Part shown: positions 1 to 7,687 of the stretch, in pieces
Numbering within the stretch: position 1 is the first letter of the stretch
Layout: each line of letters opens with the position of its first letter
Source of the DNA: Marinifilum sp. D737
GTDB lineage: Bacteria > Bacteroidota > Bacteroidia > Bacteroidales > Marinifilaceae
Assembly (NCBI RefSeq): GCF_026672275.1
Contig: NZ_JANQCD010000016.1
Coordinates: forward strand, 1-64,000
Direction: 5' to 3'
DNA length: 64,000 nucleotides
Position numbers and translations under genes: made by a program
The notes under the pieces: generated by a model
What the model was told of the DNA's origin: nothing
The model's input: the letters and a program-made list of their open reading frames with translations, nothing else
The model's database searches: none

Positions 1-149
1 TGACACAAAAAAGTGCGGGGACGACACAGCGAGCTCCGTTTATGACACAAAAAGTTGCGGGGACGACACAGCGAGCTCCGTTTATGACACAAAAAAGTGC
101 GGGGACGACACAGCGAGCTCCGTTTATGACACAAAAAGTTGCGGGAATG
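1..149. repeat. 42-bp tandem repeat array with alternating variants
   Basis: Three full 42-bp units (1-42, 43-84, 85-126) and a partial fourth (from 127). All contain the core GCGGGGACGACACAGCGAGC. Units 1 and 3 are identical and read AAAAAAGTGC near their start. Units 2 and 4 read AAAAAGTTGC. The higher-order unit is therefore 84 bp. The array is cut by the left edge of the window. There are no unique spacers, so it is not a CRISPR array. Confidence 0.9.
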
Positions 150-382
150 ACATAAAAACACCGCTTGACGATACAGCCCCCACTATTAATACATGAAAAC
201 CAATAGGAATAAAACAGAAACTCAAGTACTCCTGCTTTAAACTATTGAATCTCTCTCAACTATCATTTGATAGCCTAGCGAATGCATTTATAAACGTCAA
301 AAATACCACTTGTAGATACCAATTATTTTTCATCTGACATGCTCCTGCCCGCGCAGTACTTGTCATTAATTCCAATCAAGCA

Positions 383-1291
383 ATGAAAAGAATATTTTTT
401 ACTTATCGCGAAATGAAAAGAAGACTTGATGACTTCTATAATGCAAACCAGGCAAAAATTGATGCCATTCCTGTTCTGAAGGAAATTTTTGATGCCTTAT
501 TTGTCAGCTTCAACAAGTTTGAATTGTCCTGGGAAATCCTCACACAGGATTATTCGGGTTCTACCCTTAGCAAAAAGAATGTGAAAAGTCAATTGGCCAA
601 GCATCTTTCCAATTGCAATATGTTGGTGTACAACTATTGTATTAAAAATGAGATCATATATGAATTGCCTAATTTTAGAGGTAGTGATGTTTATTTGAAA
701 CGACTATCAGACGAAAAGTTAATTAGTAGAACTGAATACAGCATTCAATACCTGGAAAAATTGGGTGAAACGATTGGCGAAACCGGCCTTTCAGCTCAGG
801 ATTTGGAAGATTTGAAAACCCTGTTTATCAGCTACGAAGGTCTGGCGCCAAGGCCAAAGGTTTTGATTGGCAAACAGAAAATTGCCCAACAGGACCTAAG
901 CGATGCTCATACAGAGGGTCTGCTCATCATTCAGGAAAGGTTGGACAAGGTGATGGAATCGATGTTTGAGGATGCGGAACCTGATTTCTATCATACCTAT
1001 GTGGAAGCCTCGGAAATTGAGAAAGCCTACTCCAGCCAATTGGCTTTGAAAGGTTCCATTTTGGATAAAAACACCAAATTGCCCGTTCCACAAGCTCACA
1101 TAATTATCGAATCCATCGGTTTGGATCATGAAGTGAAGGGAACAAAAGGAGGTTTTCGAATCAAAAACCTGGAACCTGGCACTTATACCGTAAAAGTGGA
1201 AGCAGTTACCTACAAAAGCATCAGCTTGGATCTGATTCATCGACTGGGAGAAACCAATGTGCTGGAGATTGAACTTGAGACAGTCGAATGA
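383..1291 (+). CDS. unrecognised protein with a C-terminal carboxypeptidase-regulatory-like beta domain
   Basis: 302 residues. I do not recognise the first ~215, which are largely helical and charged, with no signal peptide or membrane segment. Residues ~220-300 resemble the carboxypeptidase-D regulatory-like (transthyretin-like) fold: GSILDKNTKLPVPQAHIII, then KGGFRIKNLEPGTYTVKVEA. That fold is usually found in exported Bacteroidota proteins, so its presence on a protein without an export signal is odd. An internal Met at 413 is an alternative start. The last codons (...GTC GAA TGA) lie in the first unit of an octamer repeat array that continues downstream. No neighbour suggests a role. Confidence 0.75.
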   Translation: MKRIFFTYREMKRRLDDFYNANQAKIDAIPVLKEIFDALFVSFNKFELSWEILTQDYSGSTLSKKNVKSQLAKHLSNCNMLVYNYCIKNEIIYELPNFRGSDVYLKRLSDEKLISRTEYSIQYLEKLGETIGETGLSAQDLEDLKTLFISYEGLAPRPKVLIGKQKIAQQDLSDAHTEGLLIIQERLDKVMESMFEDAEPDFYHTYVEASEIEKAYSSQLALKGSILDKNTKLPVPQAHIIIESIGLDHEVKGTKGGFRIKNLEPGTYTVKVEAVTYKSISLDLIHRLGETNVLEIELETVE

Positions 1292-1373
1292 AAAGTCGAA
1301 TAGTCCAATAGTTTAACAGTCAAACAGTCGAATAGTCGAATAGTCGAATAGTCGAATAGTCGAATAGTCGAAA
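1282..1373. repeat. octamer tandem array (AGTCGAAT)
   Basis: Five perfect AGTCGAAT units at 1326-1365 and an AGTCGAAA unit at 1366-1373, preceded by degenerate units (AGTCCAAT, AGTTTAAC, AGTCAAAC) back to 1282. The upstream end overlaps the stop codon of the gene ending at 1291. Confidence 0.9.
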
Positions 1374-1581
1374 GGTAATTGAATTTGTCCTTCATTAAAA
1401 TTAGAATGAACAAGGAGGTGCGAACTCTCAATTAGTAATTAACAATGAATAATTAAACAAGAGGTGCGAACTCTCAATTAATAATGAACAATGAGTAATT
1501 AAACAAGAGGTGCAGAGGGCTGTGCCTCTTTTATTCTTACTGTTGAACAGTCGAATAGTCAAAATGTGTGAAAAGTTGAAA

Positions 1582-1643
1582 AGTCTGGAAGGGTCTGGAA
1601 AAGTAGAAAGGTAAAAAGGTGGAAAGGTAGAAAGGTAGAAAGG
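1582..1643. repeat. octamer tandem array (GTAGAAAG)
   Basis: Degenerate 8-bp units: GTCTGGAA, GTAGAAAG, GTAAAAAG, GTGGAAAG, GTAGAAAG, GTAGAAAG. It runs into a 24-bp sequence (1640-1663) that recurs exactly at 27682-27705, where it again follows an octamer array. Confidence 0.75.
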
Positions 1644-1853
1644 AAGGAGATTTACGAAGATCTCAAAGGACTAGACGTGGATGATGGATAGTATAAAATA
1701 GGTCTTCAGAAAAATTACGAATGACGAATTGCGAATTACGGTTAAACACAAAATGTCCGCCATAGCTTTAGCAAAGCTGGCAATAACAAATAGTACCACG
1801 AAGGAAAACAAAGGCTATTCACAAAGATCTCAAAGGATTAGACGCAGATGTTT

Positions 1854-1903
1854 ATGATGGATATGATTTTCGCGGATAAGTTTCGTCCACAGATGAACAC
1901 AAA
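1854..1903. repeat. dispersed ~50-bp repeat, copy 1
   Basis: Begins ATGATGGATATGATTTTCG and ends GTCCACAGATGAACACAAA. A shorter copy lies at 2079-2115 and a near-identical one at 27708-27757. All three are intergenic. Confidence 0.7.
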
Positions 1904-2220
1904 TAAACACAGATAAAAACAGCCAGCTTTCAGCAGGCAGTTCGAGCCAGTTGTCATCCCGAGGAAGCGAGGGATCTCTCTATCAATTGGTAATTAATAA
2001 TGAACAATGAGTAATGAAGAATTAGGGCTTCGACTACGCTCAGCCACCAAGAACTTGAAGAACTAGACGTAGATCTTAATGATGGATATGATTTTTGTCC
2101 ACATATGAACACAAATGAAACTGTTTCCTTAAAAACCTTATGGTTTCGAAACTGTAAATTCATATTACTAATTACACATTAGTAATAATTCATTATCTAA
2201 AAAGCCTATAAAATACAAAA

Positions 2221-2250
2221 CCCGAAGAATAAATTCTTCGGGTTTTTGTT
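2221..2250 (+). terminator. Rho-independent terminator-like hairpin
   Basis: A perfect 10-bp stem, CCCGAAGAAT / ATTCTTCGGG, with a 2-nt spacer and a following T-run. A-rich sequence on the other side would also let it act on the minus strand. Confidence 0.75.
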
Positions 2251-2393
2251 ATACATTCGGCTTTGTAAGTACACGATACTACTAAGGCGGTAAAACACAA
2301 AATATTAAATATACATCCTTTAATATTTCCTTTTATTTAAATCTTCTTTTTACCTTGCAACTAGCTGTAAATATTAATTAAATCGATAATGCG

Positions 2394-2777
2394 ATGAAAA
2401 CAATATTAGTAGATGCTATTAATACGTTTGTAATTTTGGACAAAGGAATTTTCCATGAGATGTATCAAATGCTTGAAAAATTTCCTAATAGAAAAATAAT
2501 CCTTACCGGTGCTGACGATATACAAATAAAGAAATTTGGCTTAAATAAAATGCCATACCAAGTTTTCACTTTGAAACATAACCCCGAAAAAACAAACCCT
2601 AATTATTACAGAAAAATGCTAGATCATTTTAATCTAACAATAAAGGATGTTATTTATTTTGAACATCATATTGATGCTGTAAAAAGCGCGGAATCAATTG
2701 GAATAAAAACATTTCATTATAACAAAGACAAAAAAGACTTAACTGTACTAAAAGCTTTTATCGATCAAAATATTTAG
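2394..2777 (+). CDS. small HAD-like protein with degenerate catalytic motifs
   Basis: 127 residues, soluble. Three HAD-superfamily landmarks can be placed. Motif I is ILVDAINT with the nucleophile-position Asp7, but the usual second Asp (position 9) is Ile. Motif II is IILTGAD with Thr38. Motif IV is YFEHHIDAVKSAESIGI, where the usual DD is Glu90-His91. There is room only for the core Rossmann fold, with no cap domain. The family includes phosphatases, phosphomutases and dehalogenases. Loss of the general acid/base Asp argues against ordinary phosphatase chemistry. It is monocistronic, with a terminator on each side, and converges on the polysaccharide operon. HAD membership is fairly secure; the activity is unknown. 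Confidence 0.7.
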   Translation: MKTILVDAINTFVILDKGIFHEMYQMLEKFPNRKIILTGADDIQIKKFGLNKMPYQVFTLKHNPEKTNPNYYRKMLDHFNLTIKDVIYFEHHIDAVKSAESIGIKTFHYNKDKKDLTVLKAFIDQNI

Positions 2778-2828
2778 AAAATCAATTCATACAATTCTAA
2801 TTGTATGATCAGTTACAGTAACGACACC

Positions 2829-2860
2829 AAAAAGCCCAAAGAAAATTCTTTGGGCTTTTG
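2829..2860. terminator. bidirectional terminator between convergent genes
   Basis: The stem AAAAGCCCAAAGA / TCTTTGGGCTTTT has A/T tracts on both sides. It lies between the HAD-like gene (plus) and the last gene of the polysaccharide operon (minus), so it can end both transcripts. Confidence 0.85.
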
Positions 2861-2920
2861 ATTTACAATCGGCCTCTTGAGTGCTAACCTACTATTGAGT
2901 TGGTACGCCGATGTTATTTC

Positions 2921-4054
2921 TTAATTAAATACGTTCAGAATTGCCATTTTGATTCTATCTCTTTCTTCATCCGTCATATTTGAACCAGAAGGAAGACATA
3001 ATCCATCTTCAAACAATTTTTCTGAAGTACCATCTCCATAAAATGGGCATTCAACGAAAACTGGTTGCATGTGCATTGGCTTCCATAGTGGACGGCACTC
3101 TATGTTCTCTTTTTCCAGCTCTAAACGAATGTCTTCACGAGTAATTCCATTTGTTTTTGCAGGATCAACCAAAATTGAAGTCAACCAGTAATTTGAGTAA
3201 TAATCCTCATTGGGCTCCTCCAGTAAAGTTACGCCATTGACATCTGCAAACAGTTCCTTGTAGAATTCAAAATTTGCACGGCGTTGTGCAACACGCTCAT
3301 CCAATACTTCCATTTGACCACGACCAATACCAGCCACAATATTACTCATTCGGTAGTTATAACCAACATGTGAGTGCTGATAATGAGGTGCATTATCTCT
3401 TGCTTGAGTTGCCAAAAATCTTGATTTCTCAATCAGTTCCTGATCATCAGAAATTAAGGCACCTCCACCTGATGTAGTAATGATTTTGTTTCCATTGAAA
3501 GAAAGAATACCAAATTTACCAAAGGTTCCCATGGACTGTCCTTTGTATTTGCTACCTAAAGCCTCAGCGGCATCTTCAATCAAAGGTATATCATACTTGT
3601 TGGCGACAGCCATCAACTCATCAACCTTACCTGGCATACCATACAGGTACACACAAAGAATTGCCTTTGGTTTCTTTCCTTTGGCAATACGATCCTGAAT
3701 GGCTTTTTCCAATTGAACAGGACACATGTTCCAAGTATCCTTCTCAGAATCCACCAAAATTGGAGTTGCACCTACATAGGTAATTGGATTTACCGTAGCT
3801 GAGAAAGTAAAAGAAGAAGCAATTACTTCATCTCCTGCTTTTACTCCCAACAAAACCAATGATAGGTGGATTGCAGCAGTTCCTGCACTCAAAGCTGAAG
3901 CATGAGCTGATCCTGTATAATTCTGCAAATCTTCTTCAAAGCCATTCACATTAGGGCCAAGTGGGGCTACCCAATTGGTATCATACGCTTCCTGAACGTA
4001 TTTCATTTCGTTTCCTCCCATGTGTGGAGAGGAGAGCCATATTTTTGGGTTCAT
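2921..4054 (-). CDS. DegT/DnrJ/EryC1-family PLP aminotransferase (PglE-like)
   Basis: 377 residues, full length for sugar aminotransferases. It should transfer an amino group to a UDP-4-keto-6-deoxy sugar. Family features seen: SAGTAAIHLSLVLLGV (~56-71), the cofactor-binding DAAEALGS (161-168), and the PLP lysine Lys190 in SFNGNKIITTSGGG. It is the last gene of the operon, after an initiating sugar transferase. Together with the FlaA1/PglF-type dehydratase at the other end of the locus this makes a PglF-PglE-PglC-like set, which would prime the polymer with a 4-amino-4,6-dideoxyhexose. No PglD-type N-acetyltransferase is present. The substrate is inferred. Confidence 0.9.
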   Translation of the reverse strand: MNPKIWLSSPHMGGNEMKYVQEAYDTNWVAPLGPNVNGFEEDLQNYTGSAHASALSAGTAAIHLSLVLLGVKAGDEVIASSFTFSATVNPITYVGATPILVDSEKDTWNMCPVQLEKAIQDRIAKGKKPKAILCVYLYGMPGKVDELMAVANKYDIPLIEDAAEALGSKYKGQSMGTFGKFGILSFNGNKIITTSGGGALISDDQELIEKSRFLATQARDNAPHYQHSHVGYNYRMSNIVAGIGRGQMEVLDERVAQRRANFEFYKELFADVNGVTLLEEPNEDYYSNYWLTSILVDPAKTNGITREDIRLELEKENIECRPLWKPMHMQPVFVECPFYGDGTSEKLFEDGLCLPSGSNMTDEERDRIKMAILNVFN

Positions 4055-4081
4055 ATGATAATAATTTTCTTAATAGTTGCC

Positions 4082-4153
4082 ATATGGAACTTACCATGAA
4101 AAAATAACTATTCATTAAAGTTTAATAGTTATTTCCTCATGGACGTTTCATAT
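4082..4153 (-). repeat. large imperfect inverted repeat between operon genes
   Basis: The arms are about 30 nt (4082-4112 and 4124-4153). Their inner 11 bp are a perfect match (AAATAACTATT / AATAGTTATTT) around an 11-nt loop, and they extend outward through CCATG/CATGG with a few mismatches. It fills most of the gap between the initiating transferase and the aminotransferase. There is no T-run after it in the direction of transcription, so it is not a classical terminator. Confidence 0.75.
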
Positions 4154-4158
4154 CTATA

Positions 4159-4743
4159 TTAATAGTTTGTTCTAAATACCGTATTCCAGATAATTTTGAT
4201 ATCACCCCATAAAGAATGATTATAGTAGTAATCCAAATTGATTTTAACCTTATCTGGAAAAATTACTTCATCATTGTATTTTTGAGGATCATCTACAGAG
4301 GCTAGAATCTCTTCTTCATTCGAATATTTTAAAGAAGCAGGTCCTGTTATACCTGGTCTTAACTTCAATACTTTTCTGTCTTCTCCTTGCAATTTATCTG
4401 CATAGCCAGGAACATCTGGACGAGGACCAACTAGGCTCATCTCTCCTTTCAGTACATTCCACAATTCAGGCAGTTCATCCAATTTGTATTTTCTTAAAAA
4501 AGATCCAATTGGTGTAATTCTCGCCTCTCCAGCAACTGAAACAGAACTTCCTGAATGAGATATAGTCATGGTTCTGAATTTTACCATTGTGAACAACTTC
4601 CCACCTCTACCAACTCTTTTTTGCTTGAAAAGTGCTGGACCATCTGGCATTTGAATTCTTATTAATATCCAAACGATAAGAAACACAGGTATAAAAAACA
4701 ACAAACCTATTAATGAAAGAGTTATATCAAAGATTTGTTTCAT
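4159..4743 (-). CDS. PglC-type polyprenyl-phosphate sugar-1-phosphate transferase (initiating enzyme)
   Basis: 194 residues, the size of the minimal monotopic phosphoglycosyl transferases such as PglC. It transfers a sugar-1-phosphate from a UDP-sugar to undecaprenyl phosphate at the inner face of the inner membrane. Visible features: a hydrophobic N-terminal segment (~5-30), the FKQKRVGRGGKLF...KFRTM block (39-59), the catalytic Asp-Glu pair 89-90 in KLDELPELWNVLKG, and SLVGPRPD (103-110). It has none of the extra N-terminal membrane helices of WcaJ/WbaP. Its start overlaps the end of the LicD gene by 4 bp, implying translational coupling. Confidence 0.92.
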   Translation of the reverse strand: MKQIFDITLSLIGLLFFIPVFLIVWILIRIQMPDGPALFKQKRVGRGGKLFTMVKFRTMTISHSGSSVSVAGEARITPIGSFLRKYKLDELPELWNVLKGEMSLVGPRPDVPGYADKLQGEDRKVLKLRPGITGPASLKYSNEEEILASVDDPQKYNDEVIFPDKVKINLDYYYNHSLWGDIKIIWNTVFRTNY

Positions 4744-5585
4744 GACAAATTTATTTCTTGGTTATCATATACTTTATAATCATTATCTATATCAATGAAA
4801 GCAGCATGGGCTGGATATAATTGCCTTGTTTTTTTATTGGGCATTTTCATAAAATCTGATCCATATCGCATTTCCAAATAACCTTCAACATTTTCCAATA
4901 CAGGTAAATTTAATTGCGAAAATGTCACATATCTAGCTTTCCCTAAATATTCAGTTGGAAAAGAGGTGTTTTTAAACTTAGCCCTACCAAAGAAATGTCC
5001 TACTTTCATTGATGAGGATTGATTTTTTGACCGTACTACACCAATTAAAAAACGCTTGATTGAACCTCTAATAAACATTTGTGAGAAATACATGCCAATC
5101 TTTTTAACCTTCGAGTCCGTATTATATCCTCGTTTCGAAATAGTCATTGCTGTCAATAATCGTGCACAAAAGAATTGAATATATCTTAAAATTTTATTGC
5201 TGTATGCATTATTAAGGCACATAATGTCAATATAGAATCCTTTATGCATATCTCTACTTTTTGTATCTTGCTCTATAAAGGTTGTTCCATTCATGCGCAA
5301 TTTTGTGAAAAACATAGGCCATTCTTCCGTGTCCTCCTTTTGCAAATAAAATCTGTCCTTATCAAGATATTTATCACAAGCACGATAAAACTTCACATAA
5401 TTATCATATGTCATGAACACATCAAAGTCATCATCCCATGGAATAAATCCTTTGTGCCTTATTGCACCTAGGGCAGATCCACCCATCAAATAATAAGTAA
5501 TTCCATGTTCCTTGCAGAAAGAATCCATATATTCAACAATCTCAAGAATTTTTTCTTGAATTTGAATCAATTCAACTTTTTCCAT
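4740..5585 (-). CDS. LicD-family phosphotransferase
   Basis: 281 residues from the ATG at 5585; a GTG two codons upstream (5591) is the alternative and abuts the preceding stop. The LicD signature GGSALGAIRHKGFIPWDDDFD lies at residues ~35-55, with the acidic DDD cluster. LicD proteins are nucleotidyltransferase-fold enzymes that move phosphocholine, or in other loci other phospho-alcohols such as glycerol phosphate, from a CDP donor to a glycan. The CDP-donor synthetase-like gene at 6423 lies two genes upstream, which supports a phospho-alcohol decoration. Which alcohol is used cannot be told from the sequence. Confidence 0.88.
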   Translation of the reverse strand: MEKVELIQIQEKILEIVEYMDSFCKEHGITYYLMGGSALGAIRHKGFIPWDDDFDVFMTYDNYVKFYRACDKYLDKDRFYLQKEDTEEWPMFFTKLRMNGTTFIEQDTKSRDMHKGFYIDIMCLNNAYSNKILRYIQFFCARLLTAMTISKRGYNTDSKVKKIGMYFSQMFIRGSIKRFLIGVVRSKNQSSSMKVGHFFGRAKFKNTSFPTEYLGKARYVTFSQLNLPVLENVEGYLEMRYGSDFMKMPNKKTRQLYPAHAAFIDIDNDYKVYDNQEINLS

Positions 5586-5590
5586 TTTCA

Positions 5591-6415
5591 CTAGAGTTTC
5601 TTTGCTAAAAAATAAAATTTACTTAATATTCTCTTCACCAACGGTATTCTTGATAATAAATTGACAGTTGATCTTATTACCTTAAACATATATATTCTTA
5701 GTAATAGTAAGAATCTAAATTTAACCCAACGGTGAGGGTGAGAACTTATTATTAACGACTGTTCCTTATTTAATAATTCAACCAAACCTTTAATTCCTTT
5801 TAAGGGAACATTTGGCGCTTCAGTATTATCATTGTTTGCAATATCTGTAATTAAATTCCATCTATAACCAGCATCCGAAACGTAGGCAATTTTATTCTTA
5901 GATAATGAAGGAAAATCCACAACAATATCTAAAATGTTAGAGTATTTCTCCTTGATAGATTTTTTCCTAAAAAAATCCTTATTAGAGCTCCACCCATTTC
6001 TATTCATCACGGGATTACCATGGGGACAAACAGTCATTACATCGAACCCTAAGTCTTTAAACTTTTTCAAAGTCTCGTCGAATTCTAGTTCTGCTGCAGT
6101 CCAATCACCATTATTAGAGTCTAGAACATCATAGTGATAAGTGACTTCATGTCCCATATCCTGGATTTCTCTAAAGATTTCAAGGTTAGATTCATCATTT
6201 AATAAATATGACTGAACGTAATAGGTCGATCTTATATTATAATTGCTTTCAATCTTTGCTATTCTCAACGCTTTTTTAGCATTGGTTTCGACATCATGCT
6301 TTATTAAAACAAAATTGTCTTCATTTAATTTTGATAGTTCATTAGCAATTAATAATTGCTTTTTGTTCTTGCTTAACTCTTTACAAAAAAAATTCCAATC
6401 CGAATATGCAAACAT
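5591..6415 (-). CDS. NodB-like polysaccharide deacetylase-family protein
   Basis: 274 residues, no signal peptide. Elements of the polysaccharide-deacetylase fold are seen: KHDVE (39-43, candidate catalytic and metal Asp), GHEVTYHYD (88-96), CPHGNP (130-135) and a late SHPHRW, probably the second His motif. The canonical His pair is spaced loosely, so this is a divergent member. A cytoplasmic location suggests it acts on a nucleotide sugar, a lipid-linked unit or a small N-acyl substrate, not on the finished polymer. It sits between the cytidylyltransferase and licD and may belong to the same decoration module. It could also lack deacetylase activity. Confidence 0.7.
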   Translation of the reverse strand: MFAYSDWNFFCKELSKNKKQLLIANELSKLNEDNFVLIKHDVETNAKKALRIAKIESNYNIRSTYYVQSYLLNDESNLEIFREIQDMGHEVTYHYDVLDSNNGDWTAAELEFDETLKKFKDLGFDVMTVCPHGNPVMNRNGWSSNKDFFRKKSIKEKYSNILDIVVDFPSLSKNKIAYVSDAGYRWNLITDIANNDNTEAPNVPLKGIKGLVELLNKEQSLIISSHPHRWVKFRFLLLLRIYMFKVIRSTVNLLSRIPLVKRILSKFYFLAKKL

Positions 6416-6422
6416 ATCACTC

Positions 6423-6851
6423 CTACTTATTATATATATTCTCTAAAACCGACCGTAAAAGAGTCGACGAAACATTATCCGTATATTTAAAATACTCAAC
6501 AGAAGAACCTCTCCTGTTTAACTCTGCTTCTACTTCAATAAATAACACATTTCCCTTCCAATCATCCCCAACAAACATTGCATCAAACTTGTATTTTTCA
6601 TAAGCCGCAATTTTATCTCTATGTTCCTGAGGAACTACCTCATCCACATATTTTATCGATTCTAGAATTTCCCTTCTCTCCTTATATGGTATTACCGGTG
6701 TTTTATTCTTATATTTTTGAACAAGCTCATCTGTAGAAACACCAACTATTAAATAGTCACACATCTCTTTTGCTTGCTTTAAAATATTAAGGTGTCCTAT
6801 GTGAAATAAATCAAAAACACCCGTAGTGTAACCAATTTTGTATTTTTTCAT
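6423..6851 (-). CDS. glycerol-3-phosphate cytidylyltransferase-like nucleotidyltransferase (TagD family)
   Basis: 142 residues, typical of TagD-type enzymes, which make CDP-alcohols from CTP and a phospho-alcohol. The nucleotide-binding HIGH motif is at 17-20 in GVFDLFHIGHLNIL. VGVSTDEL, the KERREILESIKYVDEVV block and FVGDDWKG follow. The C-terminal signature usual for glycerol-3-phosphate enzymes (RTxGISTT-like) is replaced by DNVSSTLLR, so the alcohol could be glycerol, ethanolamine, choline or another. Next to a NodB-like protein and LicD, it most likely supplies the CDP donor for LicD. Confidence 0.85.
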   Translation of the reverse strand: MKKYKIGYTTGVFDLFHIGHLNILKQAKEMCDYLIVGVSTDELVQKYKNKTPVIPYKERREILESIKYVDEVVPQEHRDKIAAYEKYKFDAMFVGDDWKGNVLFIEVEAELNRRGSSVEYFKYTDNVSSTLLRSVLENIYNK

Positions 6852-6856
6852 AATAT

Positions 6857-7675
6857 TTAACTTCTAAATAGTGTTTTAAAAATAAAGCCTCTTAAGTTAT
6901 TAGGCAGAGCAACCTGAATTATAAAACGAATAATGACATTATAGGAATACTTAAAAAGATTTATAACATTGTTTTTCATTAGAAATTTTTGTAATTCTTG
7001 TTCACTTTTAAAGTATTTCCAACCTCCTCGACGCTTATACATCTCATTTCCCACCCTAACATGAACTAGTACTTCATCCAAATTCATGAATATCTTATCT
7101 GCTAAACACATCCTAGCCCACAAGTAGTAATCTTCATTGTTATACCAATCTATATACCCCCCTACTTCAATTATATCAGACTTCTTAAACATGACAGTTA
7201 CCTGGTTCATAGGACATCTGGATTTTAAATATTTTTTTATATCCAGATCTGTTAATTCTACCAATCTACGACCAACAATATTATTAGTACTATCGATAAA
7301 CTCATCTATATAACCACCAACAATACTAACTTCAGGATGTCTTTTGAAACATTCTATTTGTTTTGCAAACCTATCTGGCAATGATATATCATCACTATCC
7401 ATCAAGGCTACCAAGTTATTTGTACAGTTTTCCAAGCCTATTCTCCTGGCATTACCATGCCCCATATTTTCATCAAGCCAAATTACCTTTAATATATCCA
7501 AGTTTTGATCATAGCCTTTAATAACGCTTTTCATGTTATCGTACACTGGACCATCTACAACCAAAATAATTTCATTTGGAATTAATGTTTGATGAATAAT
7601 ACTTTCAATGGCATCCTTAAAGAAAGTGATATTATCATTTTTATAAACAGAAATTGAGACTGAAAAATCGAACAT
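6857..7675 (-). CDS. family 2 glycosyltransferase
   Basis: 272 residues, GT-A fold. The N-terminal VSISVYKNDNITFFKDAIESI is typical of GT2, NEIILVVDGP follows, and the metal/UDP-binding DSDD lies at 93-96 in LVALMDSDDISLP. The conserved GGYIDEF and the later NEDYYLWARM (acceptor/catalytic ED) are also seen. It should add one sugar to the lipid-linked repeat unit on the cytoplasmic face. The C-terminal ~40 residues are hydrophobic and basic, suggesting membrane association. Donor unknown. Confidence 0.9.
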   Translation of the reverse strand: MFDFSVSISVYKNDNITFFKDAIESIIHQTLIPNEIILVVDGPVYDNMKSVIKGYDQNLDILKVIWLDENMGHGNARRIGLENCTNNLVALMDSDDISLPDRFAKQIECFKRHPEVSIVGGYIDEFIDSTNNIVGRRLVELTDLDIKKYLKSRCPMNQVTVMFKKSDIIEVGGYIDWYNNEDYYLWARMCLADKIFMNLDEVLVHVRVGNEMYKRRGGWKYFKSEQELQKFLMKNNVINLFKYSYNVIIRFIIQVALPNNLRGFIFKTLFRS

Positions 7676-7687
7676 ATATAATATCTT

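Larger units (their letters stand above)
1292..2220. other. non-coding repeat-rich region
   Basis: No credible gene; the small open frames are repeat translations. Contents: the octamer array above; short AT-rich repeats around 1426-1505 (taattaacaatgaata type); a GTAGAAAG octamer array (1582-1643); two copies of a dispersed repeat (1854-1903 and 2079-2115) also found at 27708; and imperfect palindromes around 1957-1976 (ATCCCGAGGAAGCGAGGGAT) and 2026-2044 (GGCTTCGACTACGCTCAGCC). Confidence 0.7.

Noticed and set aside
1-149. Possible CRISPR array
   Set aside because: The units follow one another directly with no unique spacers, and no cas genes are in the window.
4740-6851. Teichoic acid synthesis genes
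   Set aside because: TagD-like and LicD-like proteins occur in wall teichoic acid loci, but the surrounding Wzx, Wzy, Wzz and outer-membrane export genes show a Gram-negative surface polysaccharide.
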